Assembly (NCBI GenBank): GCA_016711485.1
Contig: JADJSX010000032.1
Span: 1-56,413, forward strand
Source of the DNA: Leptospiraceae bacterium
Lineage (GTDB): Bacteria > Spirochaetota > Leptospiria > Leptospirales > Leptospiraceae
Length of the DNA: 56,413 bases
Direction of reading: 5' to 3'
Under the pieces are notes generated by a model. It did no database searches and had not been told where the DNA came from. It worked only from the letters and a program-made list of their open reading frames with translations. Positions 1-8,800 of this stretch are shown here, one piece after another (the first letter of the stretch is position 1; each line of letters opens with the position of its first letter). Made by a program: the position numbers and the translations under genes.

Positions 1-142
1 AGAGTAATGCAAGTTTTGCGCCCTACACTCAGTCACGGGACTTGCTAGTATTAGTACGGCTTGGAGACATGACTTTGAAACTCAAAAGGTGCTACCGCAC
101 TTTCGAGTTTCAAAGTCACGTCGGATACTCTTAACGTTAGGC
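1..142 (+). repeat. attC site, type A (right part only)
   Basis: Right-hand part of a large integron attC cut by the window edge. It contains the last hairpin (GACTTTGAAACTC pairing with GAGTTTCAAAGTC), the outer arm GGATACTC and the core box GTTAGGC at 136-142. The next cassette begins at that core box. Confidence 0.85.
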
Positions 143-175
143 GATATTCTCACCCTAAACTTGGTCAGAATTAGC

Positions 176-199
176 TATCCCGACATCCGTGTCGGGATA
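176..199. repeat. GAC-N-TC-GTGTC palindrome
   Basis: Perfect 9-bp stem (TATCCCGAC / GTCGGGATA) with loop ATCCGT, lying 40 bases inside the left end of cassette 1. A related palindrome lies near the right end of the same cassette at 2029. The surrounding leader of about 85 bp is nearly repeated in the cassette at 9352. Confidence 0.7.
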
Positions 200-220
200 A
201 ACTTAACGTAAGGAGATTAT

Positions 221-622
221 ATGAGTCTAAATGATAGGAATTGCAAATGGTGCGGTAAATTTTACGTATATAAATTGATTGGCGGCAATAATAAATATTG
301 CAGTAAAAAATGTGAAATAGAAGCGGAACAGTCAGGTAAAGAAGTGAAAGCGGAGAAAGAAGCAAGCAAAGCCGCAAAAGGTTCATTCGTAGCAAGCTTA
401 ACAAAAAACATTGAAGATACTAAAAAAAATATCAACACGATAAAATCGTTTTTTGGTAAAGGAAAACAAGAAGAGCCAACTTCTAATATGCCTCAAGTCC
501 AGACACAATCAAATTCTAGTTCAAGCGTTGCAGATGAATTGAAAAAATTCAAAGAATTATTGGACGCAGGAGTTTTGACACAAGAAGAATTTGATAGAAA
601 GAAAAAGGAATTGATAGGTTAA
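221..622 (+). CDS. Zinc-ribbon plus SHOCT-domain protein
   Basis: The product is 133 residues. It starts with a treble-clef-like cysteine cluster (C8, C11, C27, C31: CKWCG then YCSKKC), continues as a low-complexity linker, and ends with a SHOCT-like helical hairpin at about 100-133 (DELKKFKELLDAGVLTQEEF then KKKEL). SHOCT segments are short C-terminal oligomerisation modules known from many otherwise unrelated proteins. An AAGGAG site seven bases before the ATG sets the start. It is the first of three genes in the cassette, and the next begins five bases after its stop. The domain calls rest on motif appearance; the biological role is unknown. Confidence 0.7.
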   Translation: MSLNDRNCKWCGKFYVYKLIGGNNKYCSKKCEIEAEQSGKEVKAEKEASKAAKGSFVASLTKNIEDTKKNINTIKSFFGKGKQEEPTSNMPQVQTQSNSSSSVADELKKFKELLDAGVLTQEEFDRKKKELIG

Positions 623-626
623 TAGT

Positions 627-1121
627 ATGGTATATTGGAGAATGCAATTACATCCGGATAATTCAAATTTATCTGTAAAACATACTACTGAGAGTTTGTC
701 CGCCGGTTTCATTGGTCTTGGTTTTGGTAAGGATGAACCTGGAGATTTAAAGAAAGTGAAGCCTACTGATCCAAGTCTAAAGCTTGATAAAAATGAAGAT
801 AGGTATTGGCAATTTGCCGATGATATGCAAATTGGAGATATTGTTGCAATTTTTTGTCACAACCAACCTTTTGCCTTAACGAAAGTAACGGGGGACTATA
901 ATTTTATTAAAACTACTGTTAAAGAAATAGGTGTGTGGTTTAATCATTTTAGAGCAATAGACAAAAAATATACTAAGTATTTTTTCGATCTAGACGCCTC
1001 TAAGAGAGATCAACTAAAAGAATTGATAAAAGATTTACCAAATCAAATGACTATCCAAAAGCACACAGACAGCACTGTAAAAGTTTATCAGTTTATTGAT
1101 AAGTGGGCTAATCTGCCGTAG
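627..1121 (+). CDS. PUA/EVE-like small protein
   Basis: The product is 164 residues. The order of segments WRMQLHP, SLSAGFIGLGFG, GDIVAIFCHNQPFALTKV and a final helix resembles the PUA/EVE-like fold found at the N-terminus of some modification-dependent restriction enzymes, where it reads modified bases. No nuclease motif is present in this short protein, so it could be a stand-alone reader or a truncated module. It starts five bases after the SHOCT gene and is probably co-transcribed with it. The assignment is by pattern only. Confidence 0.5.
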   Translation: MVYWRMQLHPDNSNLSVKHTTESLSAGFIGLGFGKDEPGDLKKVKPTDPSLKLDKNEDRYWQFADDMQIGDIVAIFCHNQPFALTKVTGDYNFIKTTVKEIGVWFNHFRAIDKKYTKYFFDLDASKRDQLKELIKDLPNQMTIQKHTDSTVKVYQFIDKWANLP

Positions 1122-1154
1122 TTAGAACTAAAGTGAGTAGACTCTCAAATCTAC

Positions 1155-1182
1155 TTGACAATTTTTAAGCAGAGCATACAGT
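1155..1182 (+). promoter_or_regulatory. Promoter of Rpn gene, giving a leaderless mRNA
   Basis: TTGACA at 1155-1160, a 16-base spacer, then TACAGT at 1177-1182. The ATG of the Rpn gene is at 1189, where transcription would be expected to start, and no Shine-Dalgarno sequence lies between. The same layout precedes the copies at 26446 and 54804. Confidence 0.6.
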
Positions 1183-1188
1183 AAAGTT

Positions 1189-2013
1189 ATGAGATTTGCT
1201 GACCCCAAAAACGATGTAGCCTTCCGAAAAATCTTTGGAAATGAAGCCAAAAAAGTTATTCTTATCTCTTTCTTAAATTCAGTTTTGAGTCTAGAAGGAG
1301 ATAGGAAAATTATAGACTTAGAATTTCGTAATACTTTCCAACTTCCGAGAATTACAGGACTTAAATCTTCTGTTATTGATGTAAAAGTAAAAGACCAAGC
1401 TGGAACAACTTATATAGTTGAGATGCAGTTAAGCGAAGTTTCAGGCTTTGATAAAAGAGTTCAATATTATGTTTCAAAAGAATATGCATCACAAATAGAA
1501 AAAGGGGATGAATACTCAAAATTAACTCCAGTCGTTTTTATAGGAATTCTAGAATTTGAATACTTTGATGGTCATAACTATTTAACTCGTCATTTAATTT
1601 TAAACAAGGAGACGGGTAAAAATGAATTAAAAGATATTAATTTTAACTTCATCGAATTACCTAAATTTAAGAAAGAATTAAAAGAATGTAAAACACTAAC
1701 AGATAAGTGGATTTATTTTATCAAAAACGCTAAGAGTTTAGATGTAATTCCGCCTGACGTTAATGATGAAGGATTAAAAGAGGCATACACTGAATCAGAT
1801 AGACATAACTGGACTAAAGATGAATTAGACAGTTATGATTATTTCCTTATGCGTGAACAAGATGAAAGAGGAAAAGTGGAATTAGCCGAAAAGAGAGCAG
1901 AGGAAAAAAAAGTATTTGAAATAGCAAGGAATGGATTGCGCGAAAAATTGCCAATTGAAGTTATTTCTAAGTTAACCGGATTATCAATTGAGGAAATTAA
2001 AAGTTTACAATAA
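1189..2013 (+). CDS. Rpn/PD-(D/E)XK nuclease family 'transposase'
   Basis: The product is 274 residues and has the signature of the PDDEXK_2/Rpn family: N-terminal DVAFRKIFG, then D64 and the E78-x-Q80 pair in IVEMQ, which form the variant nuclease centre, and a C-terminal helix-turn-helix-like tail (GLSIEEIKSL). Members of this family have been linked to recombination promotion and, for some, phage defence. Two more copies lie at 26446 and 54804, and a C-terminal scrap at 10892. The gene has its own promoter and no visible ribosome binding site, unlike its cassette neighbours. It is full length for the family. Confidence 0.85.
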   Translation: MRFADPKNDVAFRKIFGNEAKKVILISFLNSVLSLEGDRKIIDLEFRNTFQLPRITGLKSSVIDVKVKDQAGTTYIVEMQLSEVSGFDKRVQYYVSKEYASQIEKGDEYSKLTPVVFIGILEFEYFDGHNYLTRHLILNKETGKNELKDINFNFIELPKFKKELKECKTLTDKWIYFIKNAKSLDVIPPDVNDEGLKEAYTESDRHNWTKDELDSYDYFLMREQDERGKVELAEKRAEEKKVFEIARNGLREKLPIEVISKLTGLSIEEIKSLQ

Positions 2014-2028
2014 CTTTCCCTATTAGAC

Positions 2029-2045
2029 TCGACATCCGTGTCTCG
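2029..2045. repeat. GAC-N-TC-GTGTC palindrome, right-end copy
   Basis: CTCGACATCCGTGTCTCGA shares the core of the 176 palindrome but has a less perfect stem. It is followed by CTGG, as in several other right-end copies. It lies about 35-50 bases before the RYYYAAC box of cassette 1. Confidence 0.55.
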
Positions 2046-2078
2046 ACTGGTTTTAGATATTGAACGGGTGAGAACATC

Positions 2079-2361
2079 GCCTAACAAAGCGTGATCTGCG
2101 GCGAGGCAAGAAAAGATTTGCCTCTTGCTCCGAGTCTGACTAAATTGTTGTAGAAGATTTTTTAGTTCTAAGTAGACCATGCAAAAAATACGCCTTCGCT
2201 ACAGTCACGGAAAATTGCAAACAAAAGCAATTTCCGCGCCTTCCGCTCAGTCATATTTTGTTGCTTGTATTTGTAGACTCGGAGACATTGAAATAAAATG
2301 AAAAAATGCTACCCGCATTTTTCCATTTTATTTCAACGTCAGATACGCTAGAACGTTAGGT
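2079..2361 (+). repeat. attC site of cassette 1 (type A, CGAGTCT subfamily)
   Basis: GCCTAAC at the left and GTTAGGT at the right. The outer arms are GCGTGATCTG and CAGATACGC, so one G is unpaired. The first hairpin is GAGGCAA/TTGCCTC, the central arm CGAGTCT/AGACTCG, and the last hairpin TTGAAATAAAATG with its complement. The end of cassette 1 is complementary to its own start for 20 bases, with one mismatch at position 11. Confidence 0.9.
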
Positions 2362-2419
2362 GAAATAACCGGCAAAATTTATATTTGAAATTACTTCAGA
2401 AATAGAAAAAGGAAAAAAT

Positions 2420-3280
2420 ATGAGTAGAAATAAATTCGATATACGGACTTATAAAAAGGAGAATGAAATATGTAAAATTGTAGAAGAATTAGGAAGTCAT
2501 ATTTTAACTGAAACTTCACATACATTTAAGACTTTTGGATCAATAACTATTTTAGAGGCAGCAAAAAAATCTGCTCTAAAATATTCAAACAAAGCTAAAG
2601 AGAAACCTGCAATCGTCCTCATTGACATCGTATTGGCGGCTAATAGAAACTATAATAAAGTTGTAGAACCAAATATTAGAAAAATTGAAGAAAATTATCC
2701 AGAATTAAAAAGTATAAAAGATTTGGAAAATCTCTTGAAACGCAAAACGAAAAAGGAATTTTTTCTATTTTGGGGTCATAAGGATGAGAAAAAATATAAG
2801 ACTCTTACTTTACTTTTAGAAAGAATTCAGAAACTTAAAAAAGTATATAAAGAAGTCAATAGCGATTATAAAATAATAAATAAGTGGGCACAGAATGCAA
2901 ATATCCTAGAAGTAAAGAAAGATATTATTGGATCAATCCCAAATATTTCGATTGCAACGGTTCAGCACTTAAGAATGAATTTTGGTATAGATACTGTTAA
3001 GCCAGACCAAAGAGTAAAAGAAGTTTTAGAAACGGAATTTGATATCGAAAAAATAAATGATTTGAAAGGTATACTAGCAGTAGAACAAATAGCTTCTATT
3101 ACCAAATATAAAGTTATCGAGATTGACCAGATTTTTGTCAAATTTGGTTCAGGATATTATAATAAAAATGCGAAGTTAAATATAAAAGTAATAGCAAAAA
3201 ATTTGAAAGATTTAAATGTACTAACAGATATTATTTCTAAAGCAACTTTATTAACAGAACGGCAAATAATTCAATTGTAA
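2420..3280 (+). CDS. HhH-GPD-like protein (tentative)
   Basis: The product is 286 residues. The middle part (IGSIPNISIATVQHLRMNFG, then VKPDQRVKEVL, then EQIASITKY and IFVKFGSGYY) resembles the helix-hairpin-helix/GPD fold of base-excision DNA glycosylases, with the aspartate of KPDQ in the place of the catalytic acid. The N-terminal half is lysine-rich and helical with no domain I can name. It is the only gene of its cassette, behind GAAAAAGGAAAAAAT. If the fold is right the role would be DNA repair or modified-base recognition; the match is weak. Confidence 0.45.
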   Translation: MSRNKFDIRTYKKENEICKIVEELGSHILTETSHTFKTFGSITILEAAKKSALKYSNKAKEKPAIVLIDIVLAANRNYNKVVEPNIRKIEENYPELKSIKDLENLLKRKTKKEFFLFWGHKDEKKYKTLTLLLERIQKLKKVYKEVNSDYKIINKWAQNANILEVKKDIIGSIPNISIATVQHLRMNFGIDTVKPDQRVKEVLETEFDIEKINDLKGILAVEQIASITKYKVIEIDQIFVKFGSGYYNKNAKLNIKVIAKNLKDLNVLTDIISKATLLTERQIIQL

Positions 3281-3307
3281 ATCTTTAGAAGTTGTGCCGG
3301 TTACTTC

Positions 3308-3602
3308 ACCTAACTGCGAGTATCCGCTAAGAGAGTGAACTATGTTCGGAAGCTGTTCACTCTCTTGCTCCGAGCCGGCTGGTTGTTTAAGTGAAATTTT
3401 ATAATTTATTTGGAAAGCTAACGCAAGTCCAGTGCCTTCACTACTGTCACGAAACTTGCAGAAAAGAGCAAGTTTGCGCGCCATCCGTTCAGTCACAGGA
3501 CTTGCTAGTTATACGGTGGCTCGGAGACATGACTTTGAAACTCAAAAGGTGCTACCGCACTTTCGAGTTTCAAAGTCACGTCGGATACTCTTAACGTTAG
3601 GC
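3308..3602 (+). repeat. attC site of cassette 2 (type A, CGAGCC subfamily)
   Basis: ACCTAAC at the left and GTTAGGC at the right. Outer arms GAGTATCC/GGATACTC, first hairpin AAGAGAGTGAAC/GTTCACTCTCTT, central arm CTCCGAGCC/GGCTCGGAG with nested AAACTTGC/GCAAGTTT, last hairpin GACTTTGAAACTC/GAGTTTCAAAGTC. This is the clearest example of the cloverleaf layout. Confidence 0.92.
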
Positions 3603-3621
3603 GGTATTTTGAGGAGAAAAG

Positions 3622-4479
3622 ATGAAAAAATTAAATTGGCATAGAGAAAATTTTCGTATATTAAGTGAATATTGGGTTGGTAAGAATAAATCTAAAAAAG
3701 AATTTCTTTTAGAAAAATATATTGCTAGCCAGAATGAAAATGAACTAAGAATAAATTGTAGGAGAGCAATTTCAAATCTGAATAAATATAAAGCTCTTTC
3801 AAGGTTTTCTTTTTTATTAGATGATTTTAAATTTCAAGGAAAAGGATTAACAAAAAAGACTTATGGTGTCTACCTAAGAAGCACCAAATTTTTTTACTTA
3901 TGGACTTCATTCAATATTTTATTTATGACAAAATGGAACGGGGATTCTGCAAATAAAAAAGGAAGATTAAGTGAAATTGATCTCTTTTTAAATTATGAAT
4001 CAATGATACAAAAAAATATTCAAAAAAAAGATTATGAAGAATTAGAAAAATATATTTCTGTATCTTTAAAAAATATTATTGAAAATTTTAAGAATATTTA
4101 CACAAAAGAGAAACTAAAAATTTTAAAAGAAGAAGATTATTTAGATGGAATCAATCTAAAGAAAAATAAAGGATTAGAATATTTACCTAAAGAGCTGGCT
4201 GATCTTAAAAGTTACAATGTTATAAAAATAAAATCAAAAGAATTGAAAATTGAACTAATTAACAAAGTTCCTACAATACCAGACTTTTTATATTTTTGTT
4301 ATGTTTATAGGAATCAAATTGCACATGGAAATGCAACAGCGAATTGGTTTGGAGAATATGGTAATGATTCGCGCCAATTACTGGAAAATTTATATAATGG
4401 ACTTTCTTACTACTTGTTTTATAGTATAAATTTTTTATTAGACGAAGCTATCAACGAGAAGACTCAAAACACCGCCTAA
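3622..4479 (+). CDS. Abi-like protein with HEPN motif
   Basis: The product is 285 residues. Near the C-terminus it has RNQIAHG at about 230-236, an R-x4-H motif characteristic of HEPN ribonucleases and of Abi_2-type abortive infection proteins. The protein is otherwise lysine-rich and helical. In this family activation leads to RNA cleavage and growth arrest on phage infection; that role is inferred here. The start follows a GAGGAG site, and the stop TAA is part of the GCCTAAC box of its own attC. No partner antitoxin is encoded in the cassette. Confidence 0.6.
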   Translation: MKKLNWHRENFRILSEYWVGKNKSKKEFLLEKYIASQNENELRINCRRAISNLNKYKALSRFSFLLDDFKFQGKGLTKKTYGVYLRSTKFFYLWTSFNILFMTKWNGDSANKKGRLSEIDLFLNYESMIQKNIQKKDYEELEKYISVSLKNIIENFKNIYTKEKLKILKEEDYLDGINLKKNKGLEYLPKELADLKSYNVIKIKSKELKIELINKVPTIPDFLYFCYVYRNQIAHGNATANWFGEYGNDSRQLLENLYNGLSYYLFYSINFLLDEAINEKTQNTA

Positions 4480-4762
4480 CAAAGAGTATCCACTACGAAG
4501 CCACGAGAAGATGTGGCTTCTTGCTCCGAGCCGGCTTAGTTGTAGAAGTGAAAATTTGTAGTATATTTGTCAGACTAATGCAAGTCCAGTGCCTTCACTA
4601 CTGTCACGAAACTTGCAGAAAAGAGCAAGTTTGCGTGCCATCCGTTCAGTCACAGGACATTGCTAGTAGTTGTTGGCTCGGAGACATTGAGAAAATGGAA
4701 AGAAAAATGCTTGGGGCATTTTCTTCCCATTTTCTCAACGTCGGATACTCTTAACGTTATAT
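4474..4762 (+). repeat. attC site of cassette 3 (type A, CGAGCC subfamily)
   Basis: GCCTAAC at the left, GTTATAT at the right. First hairpin GAAGCCAC/GTGGCTTC differs from all others but is perfectly paired. Last hairpin TTGAGAAAATGG/CCATTTTCTCAA. Cassette 3 ends pair for 18 bases apart from position 11. Confidence 0.9.
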
Positions 4763-5480
4763 GCAATGCCACTGAATTAATCGTATTGGGACAACTTTCT
4801 TTTAAAAGAGTTTAAGAGATTGTATGTTTTTTGGGTGTGGTTGATAAGTTTTGGATGATTTACGAAGGTTTGGTGGCTGTAGATTTAAAAGAAAGTTAAT
4901 AAATAAAAGAAATTTAGAAAAAATAATTAAAAGCTAAATCTTCAAGTTTTGAGTATACTGAGTTAGATTAATATTTGAAAAATATAGTTCAAAATATAAA
5001 ATCAAAATAAAAACTAAACTGATTTATTTTTACAAATTTAGTTCTTGGTAACTATTTTTCTTTTAAGGCGAAATTAATAAACTATAACAGATAAATATAC
5101 TTACCTTTTTTGTGTTTTTGCATAAGTATACTGTGATTTGAAAACTTTTGGGAATAATTGTGGTAAAGTTAAATTAGCCGTTATAATTATTCCATTAAGT
5201 ATTACATATACTTAATAAGGTTTGATATTTAAATATTCTTAATAGATTAAATTAAAATCAACTGTGGTTGGGAGAAGTTGGCTGTAAAAGGATATTTCTT
5301 TTGTTAGACTAATAAAGAATATCCGCTTTAAATTTATGCTTTTTTGTTGAACTAAATTGGAAAAGAGTTTAATTTTACTAAAATTAATGTCGATACTTTA
5401 GTAATTGTCGAACTTTGTAGAGTAAAAGATTAGAATAAAAGGAACTTTTTCGTATTTGCGGTCGTGGCACTGCATATAAC
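4756..5480. other. Gene cassette without an open reading frame
   Basis: About 720 bp between core boxes GTTATAT and ATATAAC with no plausible gene on either strand. It is very AT-rich and holds small palindromes, for example TTAAGTAT/ATACTTAA at 5195-5215 and a GGAATAATT...AATTATTCC pair just before it. The cassette ends are complementary (GTTATATGCA-A-TGCCAC against the same with G). It may carry a small RNA or a promoter; nothing decides between these. Confidence 0.6.
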
Positions 5481-5692
5481 TGCGAGTATCCGCTAAGAGA
5501 GTGAACTAGGTCTGGATGCTGTTCACTCTCTTGCTCCGAGACTGCAAAACTGTCTTTGTCAGACTCTTTTGTTCTAAGAAGGATAACGCATATTACGCGC
5601 CACGAACTGATGTGTCACGCAATATGCACCGTGTAGGTAGTCTCGGAGACATGCCCCTTGCCGCCGCACGTCGGATACTCTTAACGTTGTCC
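5474..5692 (+). repeat. attC site of cassette 4 (type A, short CGAGACT subfamily)
   Basis: ATATAAC at the left (outside the usual RYYYAAC consensus but complementary to the cassette start GTTATAT), GTTGTCC at the right. Central arm CTCCGAGACT/AGTCTCGGAG encloses GCATATT/AATATGC. The AT-rich last hairpin is replaced by a short GC-rich stretch. About 219 bp. Confidence 0.85.
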
Positions 5693-5753
5693 GACATTTT
5701 AGCCTCAGCCCTCAGACATACTAGGATTGACGCTTTGGACTTTTCAGAAATAG

Positions 5754-5778
5754 GTTTCCTCGACGTCGTGTCTCGGAA
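5754..5778. repeat. GAC-N-TC-GTGTC palindrome
   Basis: TTTCC-TCGAC-GTCGT-GTCTC-GGAAA, about 70 bases inside the left end of the restriction-modification cassette. The same element with one base change lies at 11405 in the sister cassette. The ribosome binding site of the gene follows within 40 bases. Confidence 0.65.
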
Positions 5779-5817
5779 AGACTGGTATTAAGGATTTTAA
5801 AAAGAAGGAGAAGTTTC

Positions 5818-8800
5818 TTGGGAATGTTTCAAAAGTCAGTTTTAGATAAATATCTGAAAGAAATGGATAAGAATTTAATAAAGAGTTCTTATGAAAGGTT
5901 CAAAGCAGTTTTCTGTCATGCAGAAACTATTAAAAATATTGAAGCCTCAAAGGAAGAACAATACCAAGAAGGATTTCTAACTGCACTTTTTGTAAATTGT
6001 CTTGGATACACAATAAATCCCAATCCTTTCTTTAATCTTACAACGGAATACAAAAACATAGCGGATAATCGCAAAGCAGACGGTGCTATCATTAAAGATG
6101 AAAAACCTATCGGAGTCATAGAATTAAAAGGAACTGATACTGTTGATCTGAAAAAAGTAGAGAAACAAGGTTTTGAATATCGTTATGCCCATCCGACTTG
6201 TAAGTATGTAATCACTTCTAATTTTAGAGAATTACGCTTGTATGTCGATACTTCGGAAATCTATGAAGAGTTTACATTGTTTAACATGGAATATACTGAT
6301 TTTGAGAGATTGTATCTTTTACTCTCAAAGAATAACATTTACGATGATAAGCCGCTCAAAATAAAAAATGATTCAAAGTTAATAGAAGAAGATATTTCCG
6401 ACAAACTTTATAAAGACTATCATCGTTTTAAAATGAATATTTTTAATAGCATGGTAAAAAATAATCCATCTATTAACAAAGTGGAACTATTAAAAAAATC
6501 TCAAAAACTTTTAGATAGAATTCTTTTTATTTTCTTTGCTGAGGATAGAGGACTGTTATCCCCCAATACAATTTCTACTATAATAAATGAAAATAAAGAA
6601 CAAGCAAATATTGGAAGAGAAGAACCGTTATACAATACTTATAAAATATATTTTAAGCATATAGACAAAGGAAATCCTAAACTAGGGATATCTGAGTATA
6701 ACGGTGGTTTGTTTGCATCAGATGAACTTTTAGATAATTTAATTATTGATGATTCGGTTTTAAAAGAAGATGCACTCAAAATTTCATCGTATGATTTTAG
6801 TTCAGATATTGATGTAAATATTTTAGGACATATATTTGAAAATTCTTTGAATGACATTGATGAAATGCACGCAGAGGTAACAGGTGCAGAATTTGATAAA
6901 TCTAAAACCAAACGTAAAAAAGACGGAGTATTTTATACACCAAGTTATATTACCAAATATATAGTTGAAAATACAATAGGTGTATTGTGTGAAGAAAAAA
7001 AGAAAGAATTGGGTTTAATAGATATTACCCTCGATACAAGCAAGGACTATAAACGACTTTCTAAAGATAAACAATTGCTTTTAGATAACCTTCATAAATA
7101 TAGAGAGTATGTTTCTAGTTTAAAAATTTTAGACCCAGCTTGCGGAAGTGGTGCTTTTTTAAACCAAGCATTAGAATTTTTGATTGAAGAACATAGATTT
7201 ATTGACTTATATAGACGACCTCTCGAAGGAGATGCTCTCGGCTATTATGATGTTCGCTCATCCATTTTAGAAAACAATCTTTACGGTGTAGATATAAATG
7301 AAGAGTCTGTTGAGTTGGCTCGTCTTTCTCTTTGGCTTCGCACTGCCGAACGTGGAAGAAAATTAAATGATCTTTCTAAAAACATTAAATGCGGCAACTC
7401 ATTAATAGACGACAAATCCGTAGCTGGTGATCTCGCGTTTAAATGGGAAGAAAAATTTCCAGAGGTAATGGCTAACGGTGGTTTTGATGTAGTAATTGGA
7501 AACCCGCCTTATGGAATATTGATTGACGACGTTTTTCAGGAACACTATAGTAATAATTTTCCTTTAACAAGATATAAAACGAATTTGTATATTCTTTTTA
7601 TTGAAAGGATGTTTCAATTATTTGATAAGGGTTGTTTCTCTTTTATTATTCCTAAGTCCCTATTGTTTAATACGTATTATTCTGATATTAGAAAATTTAT
7701 TTTAAGCAATTCAAGAATAAAAGAAATTTTTGCACTTACAGAAAAAATATTCGAAGATGCAGAAGTTGGCGGTAGTTTAATTATTACTTTTATTATTTCC
7801 AAAGGTTTTAAAGAAGATAATAGTATTAAGTTAATCTCTACCGATACTTATGAAAAATTTCTTCAAAATAAATGCATAATTAATATTGTTCCTCAAGATA
7901 CTTTTCTTAAAACTCCAAATCATGAAATCGCCATTGTGTCTTCAGATAAAAATTCCATTTTAGAAAAATTGTCTAAATTCAAATCAGTCAGCGATTTCTA
8001 CTTATTGAAAAATGGTTTGAATCCAGGAAACATAAAACATATTTTAATTTCGAGAGAGAAGAAATCAGAGAAGTATAAAAAGATTATTTGGGGGAAGGAT
8101 ATTTCAAAATTTTTCATTGAGTGGTCTGGGGACTTTATCAATTATGATAATTCAATTGCAGATACTATTACTATTAATGATATAAAATCGAAGGAAGGTA
8201 TGAATAAGCAAACTAAAATTGATTTCGCTCTCAGGAATCCTGAAATTTTTGAGAATGAAAAAGTGTTAGTTAGAAAAACAGGAGACTCATTGATTGCTAC
8301 AATAGATTCTAGTAATTTTTATTACGACACATTAGTTCATGGAATATTATTGAAAACTGAAAATTACTCGTTAAAATATTTACTTGTAGTTTTAAATTCC
8401 AAACCAGCAACGGAATTTTACAGACTGTTACATGATATAAAAGATAAAGTTTTTGCTAAAATTAGTTTGGATAATTTAGGGCAATTCCCAATTCCCGAAA
8501 TATCCTCCGAAGAGCAACTCCCTTTTATAGAAAAAGCGGATAAGATGCTTCTTCTAAATAAAACATTTCAAGAGAAGAAAACAGAATTTATTGAGTGGGT
8601 TAAATCAGAGTTTGCCGTAACTGAAATATCAAATAAACTAGATAGCTTTTATGAATTAGATTTTGACGAATTAAAAAAAGAACTAAAAAAGAAAATGCCA
8701 AAAGAAAAAGAACTGGGTCCAAAAGAGATTGGAAGTCTAAAGAAATACTATGAGGAATACAAAACTGAATTAGTATCATTAGACAATGAAATTAATCAAA

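Noticed and set aside
3391..3644. Recurring 60-90 residue open frames with MPSLLSRNLQKRA, VQCLHYCHETCRKEQV or VQCLRSGHKTCKRI
   Set aside because: They are translations of the attC sites themselves, occur in several frames of the same repeat, and have no ribosome binding sites.
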